Source: Bugula neritina
Taxonomy: Eukaryota > Bryozoa > Gymnolaemata > Cheilostomatida > Bugulidae
Length of the DNA stretch: 64,000 bases
Reading direction: 5' to 3'
Assembly (NCBI GenBank): GCA_964035545.1
Contig: OZ037765.1
Coordinates: forward strand, 13,634,698-13,698,697
Made by a program: the position numbers and the translations under genes
Shown here: piece by piece, positions 25,122 to 37,800 of the stretch
How positions within the stretch are numbered: the first letter of the stretch is position 1
How the letters are laid out: each line of letters starts with the position of its first letter
The notes under the pieces: generated by a model
The model's database searches: none
What the model was told of the DNA's origin: nothing
Seen by the model: the letters and a program-made list of their open reading frames with translations, nothing else

Positions 25122-27692
25122 ATGGAAGAACACCCTGAGCAAACTGATAAGCCTAAGAAGAGACAGAAACATCTCACTAAGGCAGAAGAGGCTAAAAAAC
25201 GTAGAATAATGAGGCATAAAACTGGAGCTGATTGCCAATGTTCCAGGTTTAAATGTTTTGATAACGTGATTTCAACTGAGAGAGATATGTTGATTTCACA
25301 GTTTAATGAAGACTATAAGTCTAAAGATGAGCAGGATGCTTACTTAGCAGGTGAGTTTTTAGCCTAACATGTACTCACAATGTATGTAACCACAGCATAT
25401 TTATCTGCTTTTTGTTACCGAGTGTAACTGAAGCTTTTTCTAATTAATTACTCGTATAGTCTGTTGTATTTGTCTGATGATAACATCCTAACAAACTTGA
25501 GACTACAGAGCACATAATTTCAAAATAATTATAAGCAATACATTTTTTCTTTTTTATATATTCTGTTGGCAATGCATTAGTGAAACCATTACCATTGGGT
25601 ATTTTATGTAAATCAACATTAAATTTAATGAGAGCTTTCATTTTGGTTAATTGAAATTAATGTAGCACTGACAAGGTTATTAATGCTTTTCTACTGGTAA
25701 GTTTCAGTGGTAATACAAGTAGTAATAGAGTAGAGTTTGTTCATTTGAGTTGTGTAAAAAAGATTTCTTGGTGCAACATGCTGGGAGATTTTGCTGTTTG
25801 ACCTTGTTTAGATAATCAAATCGAAAATAGAGAAATCAGTTTCTTGAATCCCTGTATTCAAGCGCCTACTAAAAATGTAAGTTAGTTCTGAAAAATACTA
25901 GTTCAATACGCTAACTTTTACTGGCTGCAGGATTGAATTCAGTGCAAGATGTAGCTAGACGGCGGTTCAGAAAAGATGATGTGGATGAAAAAACCCCCCA
26001 CAACTACTCATACATTTACAGTGTGCGTGTTATGAGAGAGGGCACATTAAACACTATACGCGTATGCTTCGGGCATTTCAGTCTCTCTTGGATATCAACA
26101 ACCGTCGACTGCAGACCATAAAGCATTCTCTTGCGACCACCGGTAGGTTGTGAATGATCAATTATAAGACTAAGGAAGCAAGGTTTGTCTAATAATATAA
26201 ATTACATTACATAAATGAGTGAAAGTCAGCAAGACTGAGGTTAATAAATTTGGTACAAATAGGTTTCAACTAATAGTAATGATTACTGGTGCATTTGGTG
26301 AGGCACTCTGTTTTTACATTGATGTCGTAGTAACAGCCGCTGCTAGGAAGTGATCATTGCTTAATTTCATGAAGTGACAGAACTCTTTATTGAATCTATG
26401 TTGTAGGCAAAGCACCAACTGACGAACGTGGTCATCACTCCAACTACTCACATAAACTGCCAGCAGAAACTGAAGCGTTAGTCTGTCAGCACATTGAATC
26501 ATTGAAAGGACAAAAGGCTCACTACAATGTGCATAAGAGTAAGCGGCTGTATCTACCGAAACATTAAATCAGGCAAAATTGTTCGAGTTGTTAAGAGAGC
26601 AGCATTCTGATGCAAAGTGTTCGAAAGAGACCTACCGTAAAATACTAACTACGATGTACAACATAGCATTTGGGTATCTACGATCTGAAACCTGTTAAGC
26701 ATGCAACGAGTTTTTAGCTTCCAAGCGCACTTTAGATGCCAAGCTAAAAGACGACCCCCTCAATTCGCAACTTCTTGAAGAGTGTCGAAGCCTGGAGACT
26801 AAGAAAGCTGTTTATCTGAGTAAGGCTGAAGTATTTTATGAGCGAAAGAGACAGGCAAAGCTGAAAGCTAGGCAAGATGGACGTATGTGGCAATCTGCAT
26901 GGATTACCAGAAAAATTTGCCGTGTCCAAACATAACAAATGACGTGTATTACATGCGACAACTTACATGCATTTCGTTTGACATTCATAATCTTGCACCT
27001 AACAACGCTACATTTTGTGTATATGATGAAACTGGCTAAAAAGGGTGCAGATGATGTGTGCTCTATATTGTCACATTTTGTAAAAACGTTATTCCCGTTA
27101 GTTGCAATGCTACATATCTTTTGTGACTCCTGCGCAGGGCAGAATAAGAACTGGACAGTCATCCGCTTCTGTCATTACTTGGTAAATGTGGTCAAGCAGT
27201 TTCGTGAGCTACAACTCACATTCCCTATTCGTGGCCATTCATACATGGAGTGACAAGAATTTTGGGGCTGTCAATCAAAAACATCCAGCTGAGGTATCCA
27301 AAGAATGGTGGTCTGAATTTCGAGCATGCAGAAAATCTCCCGGCCTTATTCTGTAGTTGAAATGGAGCAGGATATGTTATACAATATATCTGACTGTTCC
27401 CAACCCGATCAGCACGAGAGACAGTACTTCGGCAGGCACTCTCAAAATCGGTAATGCACCTTGATTCGTGGAATGGGCAATGGAAAGTTAGTCAAGTAAC
27501 AAAAAAGAAAGGGCAGTGTGCCTCCCTAAAAAGAAGCCGCTATATTTAGAACGTCTACCAATCTTACAAGATAAATATGACATTCAGCACTTGAGGAAGT
27601 TTTGTGGACCGGAGGCTAAAGTGTTATTCGATGAGTTGAAATCTGACAGTCAGCTGCACGATGAGCTCCAAGAGGAGATTAATCCTAAATAA
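25122..27692 (+). pseudogene. Multi-exon RNase-H-like 'GQNKN' transposase-type gene (DUF7869-like), decayed
   Basis: ATG in an ideal ACCATGG context at 25122; exon 1 (to 25350) encodes a Lys-rich start and GADCQCSRFKCFDNV, ending KDEQDAYLAG at a GTGAGT donor. Exon 2 (25931-26142) has HNYSYIYSVRVM and then shifts frame by one base near 26067 before NNRRLQTIKHSLATT. Exon 3 begins at 26407 (APTDERGHHSNY, YNVHKSKRLYLPKH) and continues with stops near 26564 and 26694. It then shows FCDSCAGQNKNWTVIRF and FPIRGHSYME (~27120-27250) and ends LHDELQEEINPK at 27692. This architecture occurs in repetitive animal protein families; I believe Pfam calls the domain DUF7869, probably a D-D-E-type nuclease fold. 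The copy is inactivated by several lesions. Confidence 0.65.
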
Positions 27693-28195
27693 TGACTTGG
27701 TATTCAGGAATTTGAATGTTTTCATATTAAATATGACATTGAATGAACTTCATAGATTTTTGTTTTATAAACTAACTATTTGTACTATCCCACAAGATTT
27801 TCAGAATTCAGTTACAATTATATTGTATAGTTTTTGAGAGATAAAAGTAAAGATATTTGCAACTGAGTTGAATTGCACGATGTCTATTAGAGCATGGAGA
27901 ATAGCAATCAAAAACAGATGCCCACTACTGGAACTAAAAGCCGAAGTTGACCTAATGGTTGTCAGCCCCATGATATGCAAGTACAATAATGGTGAAGAAG
28001 ACCATCTGGAAGCGACTAGGAATGATTAGGTTATGAAGAATATAACTCAGATTACTGTAAAACTAAGCCTGCAAAGTCATTATTACTGAGTGAAAACGCC
28101 TTGGGCTAGAATGATCAAGTTATAATCTTGATATCAACAAAGAGACTGACCAGATACAATGACTTGAAACCATGATACAACTACTATCACAAAAA
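27693..28195. other. Spacer, nothing recognised
   Basis: AT-rich DNA after the GQNKN pseudogene with no feature I can support. Confidence 0.4.
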
Positions 28196-28530
28196 TCATA
28201 GAAGTTGAGCTCTACACTCTCTGCAATACTGATATCCAATGTAAAAATAACTTAATAAAGAACCATCCCATTGAACTATATGTAGCATTACGTGTGTCAA
28301 TGAGGGATTCCAAGGCAATTCAACTAATGCATGACTGCGACGACATGTAGCTATGATGAAGTGCTGCCCTTTAAGAAATCTGCTTCTATAGCAGCAACTA
28401 ATGATCCTGACAAAGGGGGAATTTCTAAGGTACAGAATAGTTTGGTACAATTGGTCATCAATAACTTTGATGACAAAAATTTATTCACTGATTGAAAACT
28501 TTCTGCTTTCTCCTAGGCAAAAATAATCAT
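28196..28530 (+). pseudogene. Short relic of a repeat-associated protein of unknown family
   Basis: Plus-strand frames here read AALRVSMRDSKAIQ-like and then SLVQLVINNFDDKNLFT before breaking up. The NFDxN word resembles uncharacterised ORFs common in invertebrate repeats. Several stops; the family is not identified. Confidence 0.25.
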
Positions 28531-29555
28531 TCAGCTACATTGAAATATCAAGTGTCAATGTTGGCTAGCTACAGCGAATATCTTAAGACTAGATGTTCGA
28601 GCCATTGCATGAAAAGCATAAAAAGTTTGATTCAAATAACAATTGGAACTTTTAGATTACAGTAACTAACATATATAAGATTAAGCATGCCTGGGCTACC
28701 TCTGCCTAGATGAATGGTGAAAAGGCTATTTCAAATGGCTATTAAGAACTACTAGGTATCATAATATACTTGAGTAGGCAGTCAATGCCTTTTCAATAGA
28801 GCTTGTAAAATAGGCTTAGAGCAGTGCAAAAACAAGTGGAAGTGTCTACAAAAAAACTGCCATACATAGAGCATATTTAACCATTGAAGGAGTCAAACCT
28901 AACCTAGCCAAAGAAAAAATCTTTCGTTCACTTTTGTATTTGAGACTCTAATTGAACATTCCAAAACAAGTAATATGCATGAATTTAAAATACTAGCTCT
29001 CAATTTGTTCCGCTGACATTTGCCCCAGAAAGCTGGTCTCTTGCTAAAACTGCAAAAAAATTCATTTTTTAGAAATAGATTGTCAAACAAGCAAACAAAC
29101 TAAATTAAGAAAAGGGCTTACTAGAAGAAAAAATAAGCTAAAGTAGGTAGGCCACATCTTAATGGGAAAAATGGTTTAATCATTATTTTATGAACATGAT
29201 TTATGCACAAGATTTTTCCTAAAGCAAGAGACTTCAAATCTGTCAAAGGTACTGAAGAAAAACGCTTTCATGTCTAGAAGCATGTAATTCTTACAATAAA
29301 TGAGTTGTTAAAAAATTACAGAAATACATATTATGAAGACAAAAGGGATCGATCAAAATTAGCATTTTCAGATCGCAGCACTGCATAACTGAAGGACACA
29401 GATACATTCAATGTTGGTTTGTACAGTGCATATTACTTTTAAATTCATAATCAGTACAATTCCTGCACTTACTACGGTCATTTTATGATCTAATGGATTA
29501 GGTTGTATGTAACGCAAAGTCAAAACTTTACAAGGTTCACCAAAGTTCAAACTGC
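28531..29555. other. Degenerate DNA, nothing recognised
   Basis: Both strands were read; only short unrelated ORFs. It may be eroded 5' sequence of the following SDG/HGK-type relic. Confidence 0.3.
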
Positions 29556-30240
29556 TAGGATAGAATTCTGTAATCCGCTATCTTGAATTATTTTGTGATA
29601 AAGATAATTTGAAACATTTTGCAGAGACTTTATAATGCAACCAGTGGATGACCACATATTGTACAACTCTACACAAACCAATTAATACATTCCCAGAGAA
29701 TTGTCAACTTGCTTGCAGGAAATCTCGACAAGCTGACAGCTCACCATTATGTTGCAAAGAGTGAACGTATCTCAATAAAGAGAATGAAAATTTTCTTGAA
29801 GATGAAGCCATCCTCATTTTTAACTTCACAGAATATCATAGCGTCATTATAAAAGATGAGGAACAGGGGTTTCACTAGGAGAAATCTTAAACTGCTCAAC
29901 ATCTCTTTAGGGCTTATTTTCCTAAGATGAGAAAGTTAAACCTTACTGTGTGCGTGAAGTAAGCAATTGCTTACAACATTCACAAATCACATAAAAAATA
30001 AATATTCCTACTTGAAAACAGTATTTCTTTCATGGAGCAGCTTCGAAATATGAGTTATAAAAAATTTGTAATCTTTTGTGATATAAAGATGATTTTGAGC
30101 TTCATGTAGAATGGAATCTCTTAGAACCAGTCATGGCAAGAATGCTTGTGATGGTGTAGATGGTGCAAATAAAAAAAAATCTGCTAAAGCAAGTCTGCCA
30201 AGACCAAACATCAAGACATTTGGTTACTATGTGTAAGAAT
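29556..30240 (+). pseudogene. Ruined copy of the 'DFAENY / SDG / HGK' element family
   Basis: Fragments align in order with the better copies at 40 and 46 kb: AGNLDKLTAHHYVAKSE (~29720), then FNFTEYHSVIIKDEEQGFH (~29830), the counterpart of VVDFAENY...EAQSAYY. Near 30125 comes SLRTSHGKNACDGVDG followed by Lys-rich KKKSAKASLPRP, the HGKxxxDGxGGxxK box of this family. Stops and frameshifts throughout. It is the most decayed of three members in the window. Confidence 0.5.
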
Positions 30241-30299
30241 TAGAAGCTGACGAGAAAAACTTTATGGCCTAACTAATTAGAAGAATGCGTAGGTGAGAG

Positions 30300-31760
30300 A
30301 GAGAAAATAGAAGAAACTCTTGATGATATAATATCTTTGCATAGCTACCCAAGTATTCCTTCTCCAAAGAGTATTGCAGGTGAAAATGGGAATGTAGCAC
30401 CAAGTTTCAACGCTGAGCATTCAGCAACAAGTAATAGGCAGTCGTTGGGCAGCAACGTGAGTGATCTACACGTCTTTGAGAAATCCATAACAAACGCTGT
30501 GCATGTGAATTATCTCCTCATACCTGAACTGCTGGTGTCTGCAGGTAACTCTCTTGAGTATGCAGATGGGAGATTTCCCTTAGAACTCTTGTATAAAGAA
30601 CAAATATTCCTGAAAGTGACTAAATTGAATATTTGAAAAAGTATGTAGAAATCTTTGTAAGGAAAGCAATTAATGGATATAGCCTACTAAATTCTGATGG
30701 TGCATATTACAAAACATAGGAGATTTTATGAGAATGATTTGGTTTTAGTTATACAGGAGCTGAATCTTTCAGAACAAAATTGAATAGTTGGCCTAAAATC
30801 AAACCTCGCGACAGACTTGCTATTCAGAAATAATAAAAATTTTTGTGCCAATATGAAGCTGCTATGCTCAAATTTAATGAATCGAAGATTCTCAATGATT
30901 CGCAGCAAAACAAATGCATGGAAACTTTCTGAGTGGATGTCAAGTAGTTGGAAAAGAAAGGCAGGTCAATTTAGGAAAGCAGATAGTAGTTAACCAAATT
31001 TTGGCTTGTTTGCAGAATTTGTTGAAATTAAACCAGACATTATTGATTTTGTGAAAGGTAGTGCTGAACACACTGATAGATTGGATGCCAAAAAATACAA
31101 ACAGGCACCAGTTCTAATAAACCAGTCGCCCATACACGTTCAATTTCATTCAGATCAAGCAAGCAACATATATTTTGCTACATGAGTAACCGCGTAATTG
31201 GTGAATGCTTATCTTTGCCAAGCTGCCATTACATGAAAAAACCAGTATATAGGTAAACATAGCCTTTGTTTTCAATGTCACAAAACAAACCACACCAAAG
31301 CACAATGCATTAGACCATGCATTTACAAGAAATGTCAAGATAAACACCCTACTAGCACTCATTATGGAAGTACACATAGCAATTCAGGCGACAGTGAAAA
31401 AATTCAGTCTGATGTTGGATGGTGTAACCATAATGATGGTCATGGTCAAGATTACTAGTAAAAGCAGTGTACCCAATGACAAAGAAAATGCAACTCCCAA
31501 CTTAGACAGTGCTGAGAATGCAAGCAACTGTTTTAGTACTATAATTCTGGCCTAAGTTTCTATATAGTGCTGGTCTGGTTGTCTGACACAAATGCACCCG
31601 AAAAAGAAATCTTGGTTTATGAAATGTTTGATACTATGTCTTACACTAACTTTGTTACAACAGAAGTAGCTAATCAGTTAAATGCACTTGGACTCAGACA
31701 TGCTAAACCGGCAGCCTTGTGACTTTTAGCGGCCTTTTGAGTTGGTAAATATGGCATTTG
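30300..31760 (+). mobile_element. BEL/Pao-type retrotransposon relic (gag, zinc knuckles, start of protease)
   Basis: Gag begins around 30337; KINGYSLLNSD-like and LNSWPKIKPRDRLAIQKY-like segments lie in shifted frames near 30680-30850, and FGLFAEFVEIKPDI follows near 31000. Two Cys/His clusters follow at 31262-31370: CFQCHKTNHTKAQC (CCHC) and CIYKKCQDKHPTSTH, the paired knuckle pattern of BEL/Pao gag. Near 31620 EILVYEMFDTMSYTNFV corresponds to the retropepsin start. No RT or LTR is visible and there are many stops. It is followed by a hAT relic. Confidence 0.6.
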
Positions 31761-31979
31761 GATCTATTATTAAAATGAAAGATTGGTTCAGCTTCAACCC
31801 TTTCTGAATTGTGCTCCTTACTAAGGCAGCCAAAACTGCGAACCCTACAATTCTGGCATTCCCAAGTTTATTAAATGAATAATGACTGGCAAACTTGAAA
31901 AATAACCCCATTTTTCATCATTATGCTTAGTTGATCATTAGCTGCCTATTAGTATTATTTGATTAGTAACCAAGTGGTC

Positions 31980-33900
31980 AGCATGAGCAAACGACAGGAA
32001 CTGTAGCGCAAAAGAAGTCACCTAAATGATGCTGAGACAAAGGAACTCCTGATGGTACCTCTTTTTTTAGGCGGGAAGCTTTGTGCTGAATGCAGCAGTA
32101 CAGTAAAAACCAAGGAACGATGCAATGCTAAGTCTCACTATGAGGTAAAACATGGCCAAACATACAATCAAGAAAACCCAGATATTAAGAAGGAAAAAGT
32201 GGCCTCTTTGATGAATAGCCATCAGAAGCAAGAATCAATGATGAGAAGGCCGGCAGATGAAAACAAGAGAGCACTGCTAGGTGGTTCTAAGATAAGAGTA
32301 TCTCATAAACAAAAGAGGAAAATTTTGTAAGCTAAGTTTCAATTTTTAGATTTACATGTATTTTATTACTGTAAATCTTTCAGCAAATTCTATTCCAACT
32401 CAAATCCTGAAACAAAGTTTATACTTACAAGATCCATTCTCAATTTCCTATGTAAACCTGGTCAAATTATTAAGGGATGCATTGAAATTGCAGCGAATAC
32501 CATCTGAGATAGTGAGCAAGCCAAACAGGTTTTTCAGAAAATCTTCCTGTCACGACTTACAATAACTCGTCAAACTGAGCAGTTGAATATGAATATCTAG
32601 ACACAATTGGAAAACAGAGTGAAGGAATTTGTAGCTTACTCCATAGCACTCAATGGGTGAACTGATAAGAGTGGACACAGATAAACTGAAAAATTTCATT
32701 AGAGGTGTAAAAAAATCACATAGTCATTGAGAATTTCATATCTGTTTGACACATGAAGGACACCGCTACAGGTAAAGATATTTACAAGGAGGTCATGGCC
32801 ACCATAGAAACTAGAAATTTGATTCTCAAACAACTCAGTGCTATTATAAAAGATGGAGAACCATCTATGAATAATGTTAGGAATTGCTTCACCACCTTGT
32901 TTCTTGACAAGACAAAATATAAGGACATCAGTCCTTCAACTTCGGCATTTCATTGCTGTATCCATCAGAAGAATCTTGCAGCCAACATTCTTTGGGGTGT
33001 GAAAAAACTGCCAGCTACATCAGTCCAAGAGGTCTGAAACATCAACAATTCCGACAATTTCTTGGTAAATTACAAGTAGTATATGAAGATATTCTGTATT
33101 TTGCAAGAGCGCAAGGATATTTAAAGGGAAAGATGGTGGGAAGACCATAAAAGCTCCAAACAGATTCTTAACTTTTGTGAATGTCATGGGAGAGATCTAC
33201 CTGAGTTCAGAGATCCAGCAATTTCTCAAGGAATTGGCATTCCGTTTTGACATACTCACTCATCTCAAGAACCTAGATACAAAACTGCAAGGCAAGGACA
33301 AGCAAATGTCTGACCTGCATCACTATGTGGGTGGATTTGGTGAAATGTTTGAGCGTTGGATATAAGAGGCAGATAGTTGCTATGTTGACCCATAGAGCTT
33401 TTCCTCACTGGCAGGATGTCCTAGGGAAAATCAGGACATAGGGAAAATCCGATAATTATTGATCGTTATGAAAAATTTGACAAGAACTGAAGGGTAAGTT
33501 TGAGAATAGATGCATGAACTTCAAAAACAGCAAGGACAACATCACTGCTTTTTCAGCAATACTCCAACTCAAGGCGTCTGGTCACCTGCAAAATGAAGTC
33601 ATTCGGCTGAAAAATGATCTAGTTTAGACTCCTCTCATGGCACCTGACCAAGACCTGCTCAATATATACCCATGCCTACCCCCAACCTACTACCCAAGGA
33701 CAAGGAGTTTTGCTGGCAGACTTCTCAACATGTTTGCTAGCACATATCGATGCAAACAGTTATTCTCTTTCAAATTAGGATCGATACTAACAGACTCGCA
33801 TCTGGCCTGAACATTTCATATAATTGCATCAGACATTGAACGAAAATATCAAACCATAAATTGCTCCGTTCAATGCCAACACTTCCATTGATATACAATT
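31980..33900 (+). mobile_element. hAT transposase relic, GTF2IRD2/ZBED5-like
   Basis: In order across three frames: a start region with AECSSTVKTKERCNAKSHYE (BED-like Cys/His, ~32085); MKDTATGKDIYKEVMATIE and LKQLSAIIKDGEPSMNN (~32753, the catalytic-core Asp region); FHCCIHQKNLAANIL (~32950); LKHQQFRQFLGKLQVVYEDI (~33030); LAFRFDILTHLKNLDTKLQG (~33230). The C-terminal dimerisation segment is FAGRLLNMFASTYRCKQLFS (~33710-33770). The layout is that of hAT transposases that gave rise to GTF2IRD2 and ZBED5. Several stops; TIRs not found. Confidence 0.7.
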
Positions 33901-34825
33901 ATATGATTACAGTCTTGAACAAATCAGGTTATTCTACTAGATTTTTGTTTTTAACAAAATAACTACATCTTAAGGGGGAAAGTCTTTCATTATTAAATGT
34001 GAATGAATAGAATGTGATTGAAGCTATCCAAAAGGTCACCCAAACTACAGATTAATTAGTCTACCATCTGAAGAACAGAGGAAAGCGATAAAGAAAACAA
34101 ATTTTCAAAATGAAGAATCTGCGAAACCGAAACATTTACAAAACATGCATTCTTTCTGTAGAAACAAGTACCACACGTGACACATCAAAGTAAAAAAGTT
34201 TCACGATCTAACTGGTCAATGACATTACCATTTTGTGGATCTGAAGAAAAGGAGTGATTAGATAGTTTTTAATAATATATGTTAATAACTTTGAATTCAC
34301 CATCTCTACCGATTTCCATTAGATTTATTGTGAATGAAACTTGGTTTATCTTATATGCTACAAGGTCTAATATTTAGTAGAAAAAGCAAGCTACAAGCAT
34401 TTCTTAATATTTCCTAGTATAAATATGAGAGTGCTTTTGAAGTTTGCCGCCAAATAGGCTAATTCTAAGATCTCTGTATAAGGTTCAAACTAAAGTACCT
34501 CTCTTGGCAGCCATTTTTAGTAAATTAAAAACTTCTAAGCTTATTTAAGCTTCCTCATTAAAAATCATTATGACGATGAAGAGAGACTCAGCCCAAGACT
34601 ACAGGGGTCTATTATCTTTTGTATAATTGTAGGGATGCGGTCTCTGTTTAGACCTTAGTAGAAGTAATTGCAGGAACAGATAATTTTTTCTGGTACTAGC
34701 AGTATATGAATAAGAAATTTTGTCCAAAATGCTATTCTGACACTGGAGAGTTACATTTCAGCTAGGTAAAGCTTGCTGGGAAACCATAGTACTTTTAAAC
34801 ACTATAACTAAATTATTAGAAAAAA
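33901..34825. other. Spacer, nothing recognised
   Basis: Low-information AT-rich DNA between the hAT relic and the recombinase-like gene; no supported feature. Confidence 0.35.
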
Positions 34826-37800
34826 ATGCCTGTTTCTACCAGAAGCAAAAATAAAAAGTTGAGCAGCAAGTTGGAGACAGCAAAAGGTATGTATCTGTTT
34901 AGGTCGAGTACTATTTTAATTTCTTCCAGGACTACCAAAAAAATGTTATTGCAACTTTACCTGTAGTTAAGGGACAGTCAATTTTATGAGATAATGGACA
35001 ATTTTGTTCATGTAACAATTTGTACTAAAAGTACCATTGTTTTTTCTAAATAATTCAAAACCTCAAACTGCATAATATGACTTTTTGTTGATTGAGAAAA
35101 CAATCATGCATAACACTTACCAAAAAAACTATATGTCTAAACTGCGGTGAGTAGCCAAGGAGCATCTGGCAAGGGACTGTCAAAGATCAGTCATATGTTA
35201 CCAACCTCCAACCTTGACCCGGAGTTGTCAACATTGTTTAAAATATGAGAGAAACTACAGAAAATCCAGGTACACATTTATTATTTGAGCCCAACAACCA
35301 AAAAATTCACAAGATTTGTGTCTGCTAGTTTCTTTGGCCAGTAAAAAGAATTTTCTGCAATGTGGTTACAAGTTATATTATGAATTTATTAATGAAATGG
35401 TGTGTCTTATATGCAAGTGATATCTCAAGTTGTCAACTATTTTTTTACTTTCAGGAATATTGCCTCTAATTGAAAAAGGACAGTTAATTAAGAGAGATTG
35501 CTAAAGGTCAGGTTCTAAGAACAGGGTCCAACAAGGATCGAAGGGCCGCTGACTTTAATATAATCAGAACTAAATCGCGTTTTCTTGGGCGTTTATTAAA
35601 AGAACTGCACTCTAATGAAAGCTGTTCTTTTTGGGACTTCCTGGTACCAAAAAAGTATGAGGCAGTTAAAATGTCAGTCTCCAAACTTGGAAACCAAAGT
35701 GCTCAAATTTCCTTACAAATCTCACACTATATTAAACGCCTGGCAACACTTAAGGTTGGGATGGCAAAATCATTAAAGGTAATGAGGAATCGCAGAAAAA
35801 TGCTGAGAACTTCCTCAAGTTGTATGAAAGCAATTGGTCGGCTGAAATTAGTGCCCCCCCCCCCCTAAGCGACAGAGATTGCAGAAACTGAATAAAAAAT
35901 ATGAAATGACTTTGGATACTGACGCTAGTAAACTCTCGGAGTTTATAGACATGGAGCTCCTACTCTCACTGAAGTCAGATCAGATAGGTTCCAGCTGTGA
36001 TAGAATTACTAAGCTTCTGTTAGCAAAAATAATATTATTTATTGGGAGAAGACCAGCAGAATGTGCTGAGCTGAAGGTTGCAGACTACATGAGGTCTGCA
36101 GCACAATGTGAAGACTCACAAGAAATCATCAAAAGCCTGAGCAACTTCTGCCAAAACGTAAGTATATTATTTAACTGTGTTTTGAGCCTTTATGTTCAAT
36201 GACAGGAATTTTGTTTTTTTCATGTCAGTCAGCAATAGAATAAATAAAAAAAAAAACAATAATTTAAAAAAATGTATATGTTATTTCATATGTTATGTAT
36301 ATTTTATATGCTTTTGATGTGTGCAATGATAAATGTTCATTATAATAAAAGTATTATTGACCTTTAATATTATAAAATTACGACAGTTGTGTATATTTGT
36401 AGCAGAAGAGTCAATGTCCAAAAATTTGTATTACTGTATGTTTGTAGTCATTCAGTGGTTGAAGTACGAGGCAAAAGTACAAGAGGTCTTAGAATAGTCT
36501 ATATTTTATTTGATAAACTTGGAAAAGAAGCTGTCTCATTTATTTTGGAAAACCGAAGCTTTTCCAGCGAATTTGTTTTTGGAGGGTATAATATATTTTT
36601 AGCACACTTGATTCAAATATGGTTAAAATACCTCTACTATTTAGCCAATTGATATACCATCGGTCAGGGTGGTGTAACAGTAATAATGCATTATTTTTTA
36701 ATAAACATTTTCCAACTTTAGGCCAAGAAGTCTGCGGTCATTAGATGGATCTACTACACTGGCAGAAATAGTGAGCTGGTGCCCAGATCTAGAAAAACCG
36801 GAACTAATCAAGTTCAGACATGTTCGGAAATACCTGGGAACCGTTTGTCAGGTGATGAGTGCTGTAATTATTATAAAAAAATCCAAATTTTACAAAGACG
36901 TAAAACGAAATATTCAGCTTCAACCATTTAAAATGAAAGAACACAGCTTTGAGCCCGGAAAAATCTTGAGAAGATAATCTTTTAGAATTGCTACAAAATT
37001 TTAAATATTCTGGTTGGGGTGGATGAAAATTTAAATTGTTAAGCCGTTCCTTGATTATACTTGAAGGTTACATGCAATGATAAAACAAGTTTTGGTTACT
37101 AATTATGTTAAATTCTATTCATAAATGAGTTGTAATACTGCTGATGGAACTTCAGTATTGTCAATAAATAGCTTGCCAAAATTCTACTTTGTGGGTTTAT
37201 TGTTTGATGCAAGAAAATTATTAAACTTTGATGTTATTAAACAAATTTGATTTTGTGTTAATAGTATTTTTGCTTCTTTCAGTAAATTAAAAATTATCAA
37301 TATTTATTGAATGCTACATTGCATTTTAAATCTAGTTTACAATACCTAAAATTTGCCTGCTATTTATTTTATATGTTAAAGCTACCTGATAATGAAATCA
37401 GGATGGTTGCTGACCACATGGGTTATGAGCTCAACATTCACACAAGCATATATAGGCTACAATCAAGCCTGATCAAGAGAGCAAAAGGGGCCAGAACTCT
37501 TACTGCTGCCCAGAAAGGCAATATCCATAGGTTTAATCAGACTACTGATCTCAATAGCATTCCTGATGGTATGTATTACTTCTAATATCTGAGATTAACA
37601 AGATACAACATATTTCAAACAGCATTATACTCATTCTTAATAACAGAAGAAATAGAACCGTTGGATAGTGAAAGCGACGATGAAGATAAAGAACATGTAC
37701 ACCAGGAGAACTTTTCAGGTTTGTATCATCAAGCAATACTGACATTGAGTAGCAGTTGTGTTCTGGGGTTCTATAAACTCAGGCAGTGTATGTAAACGTT

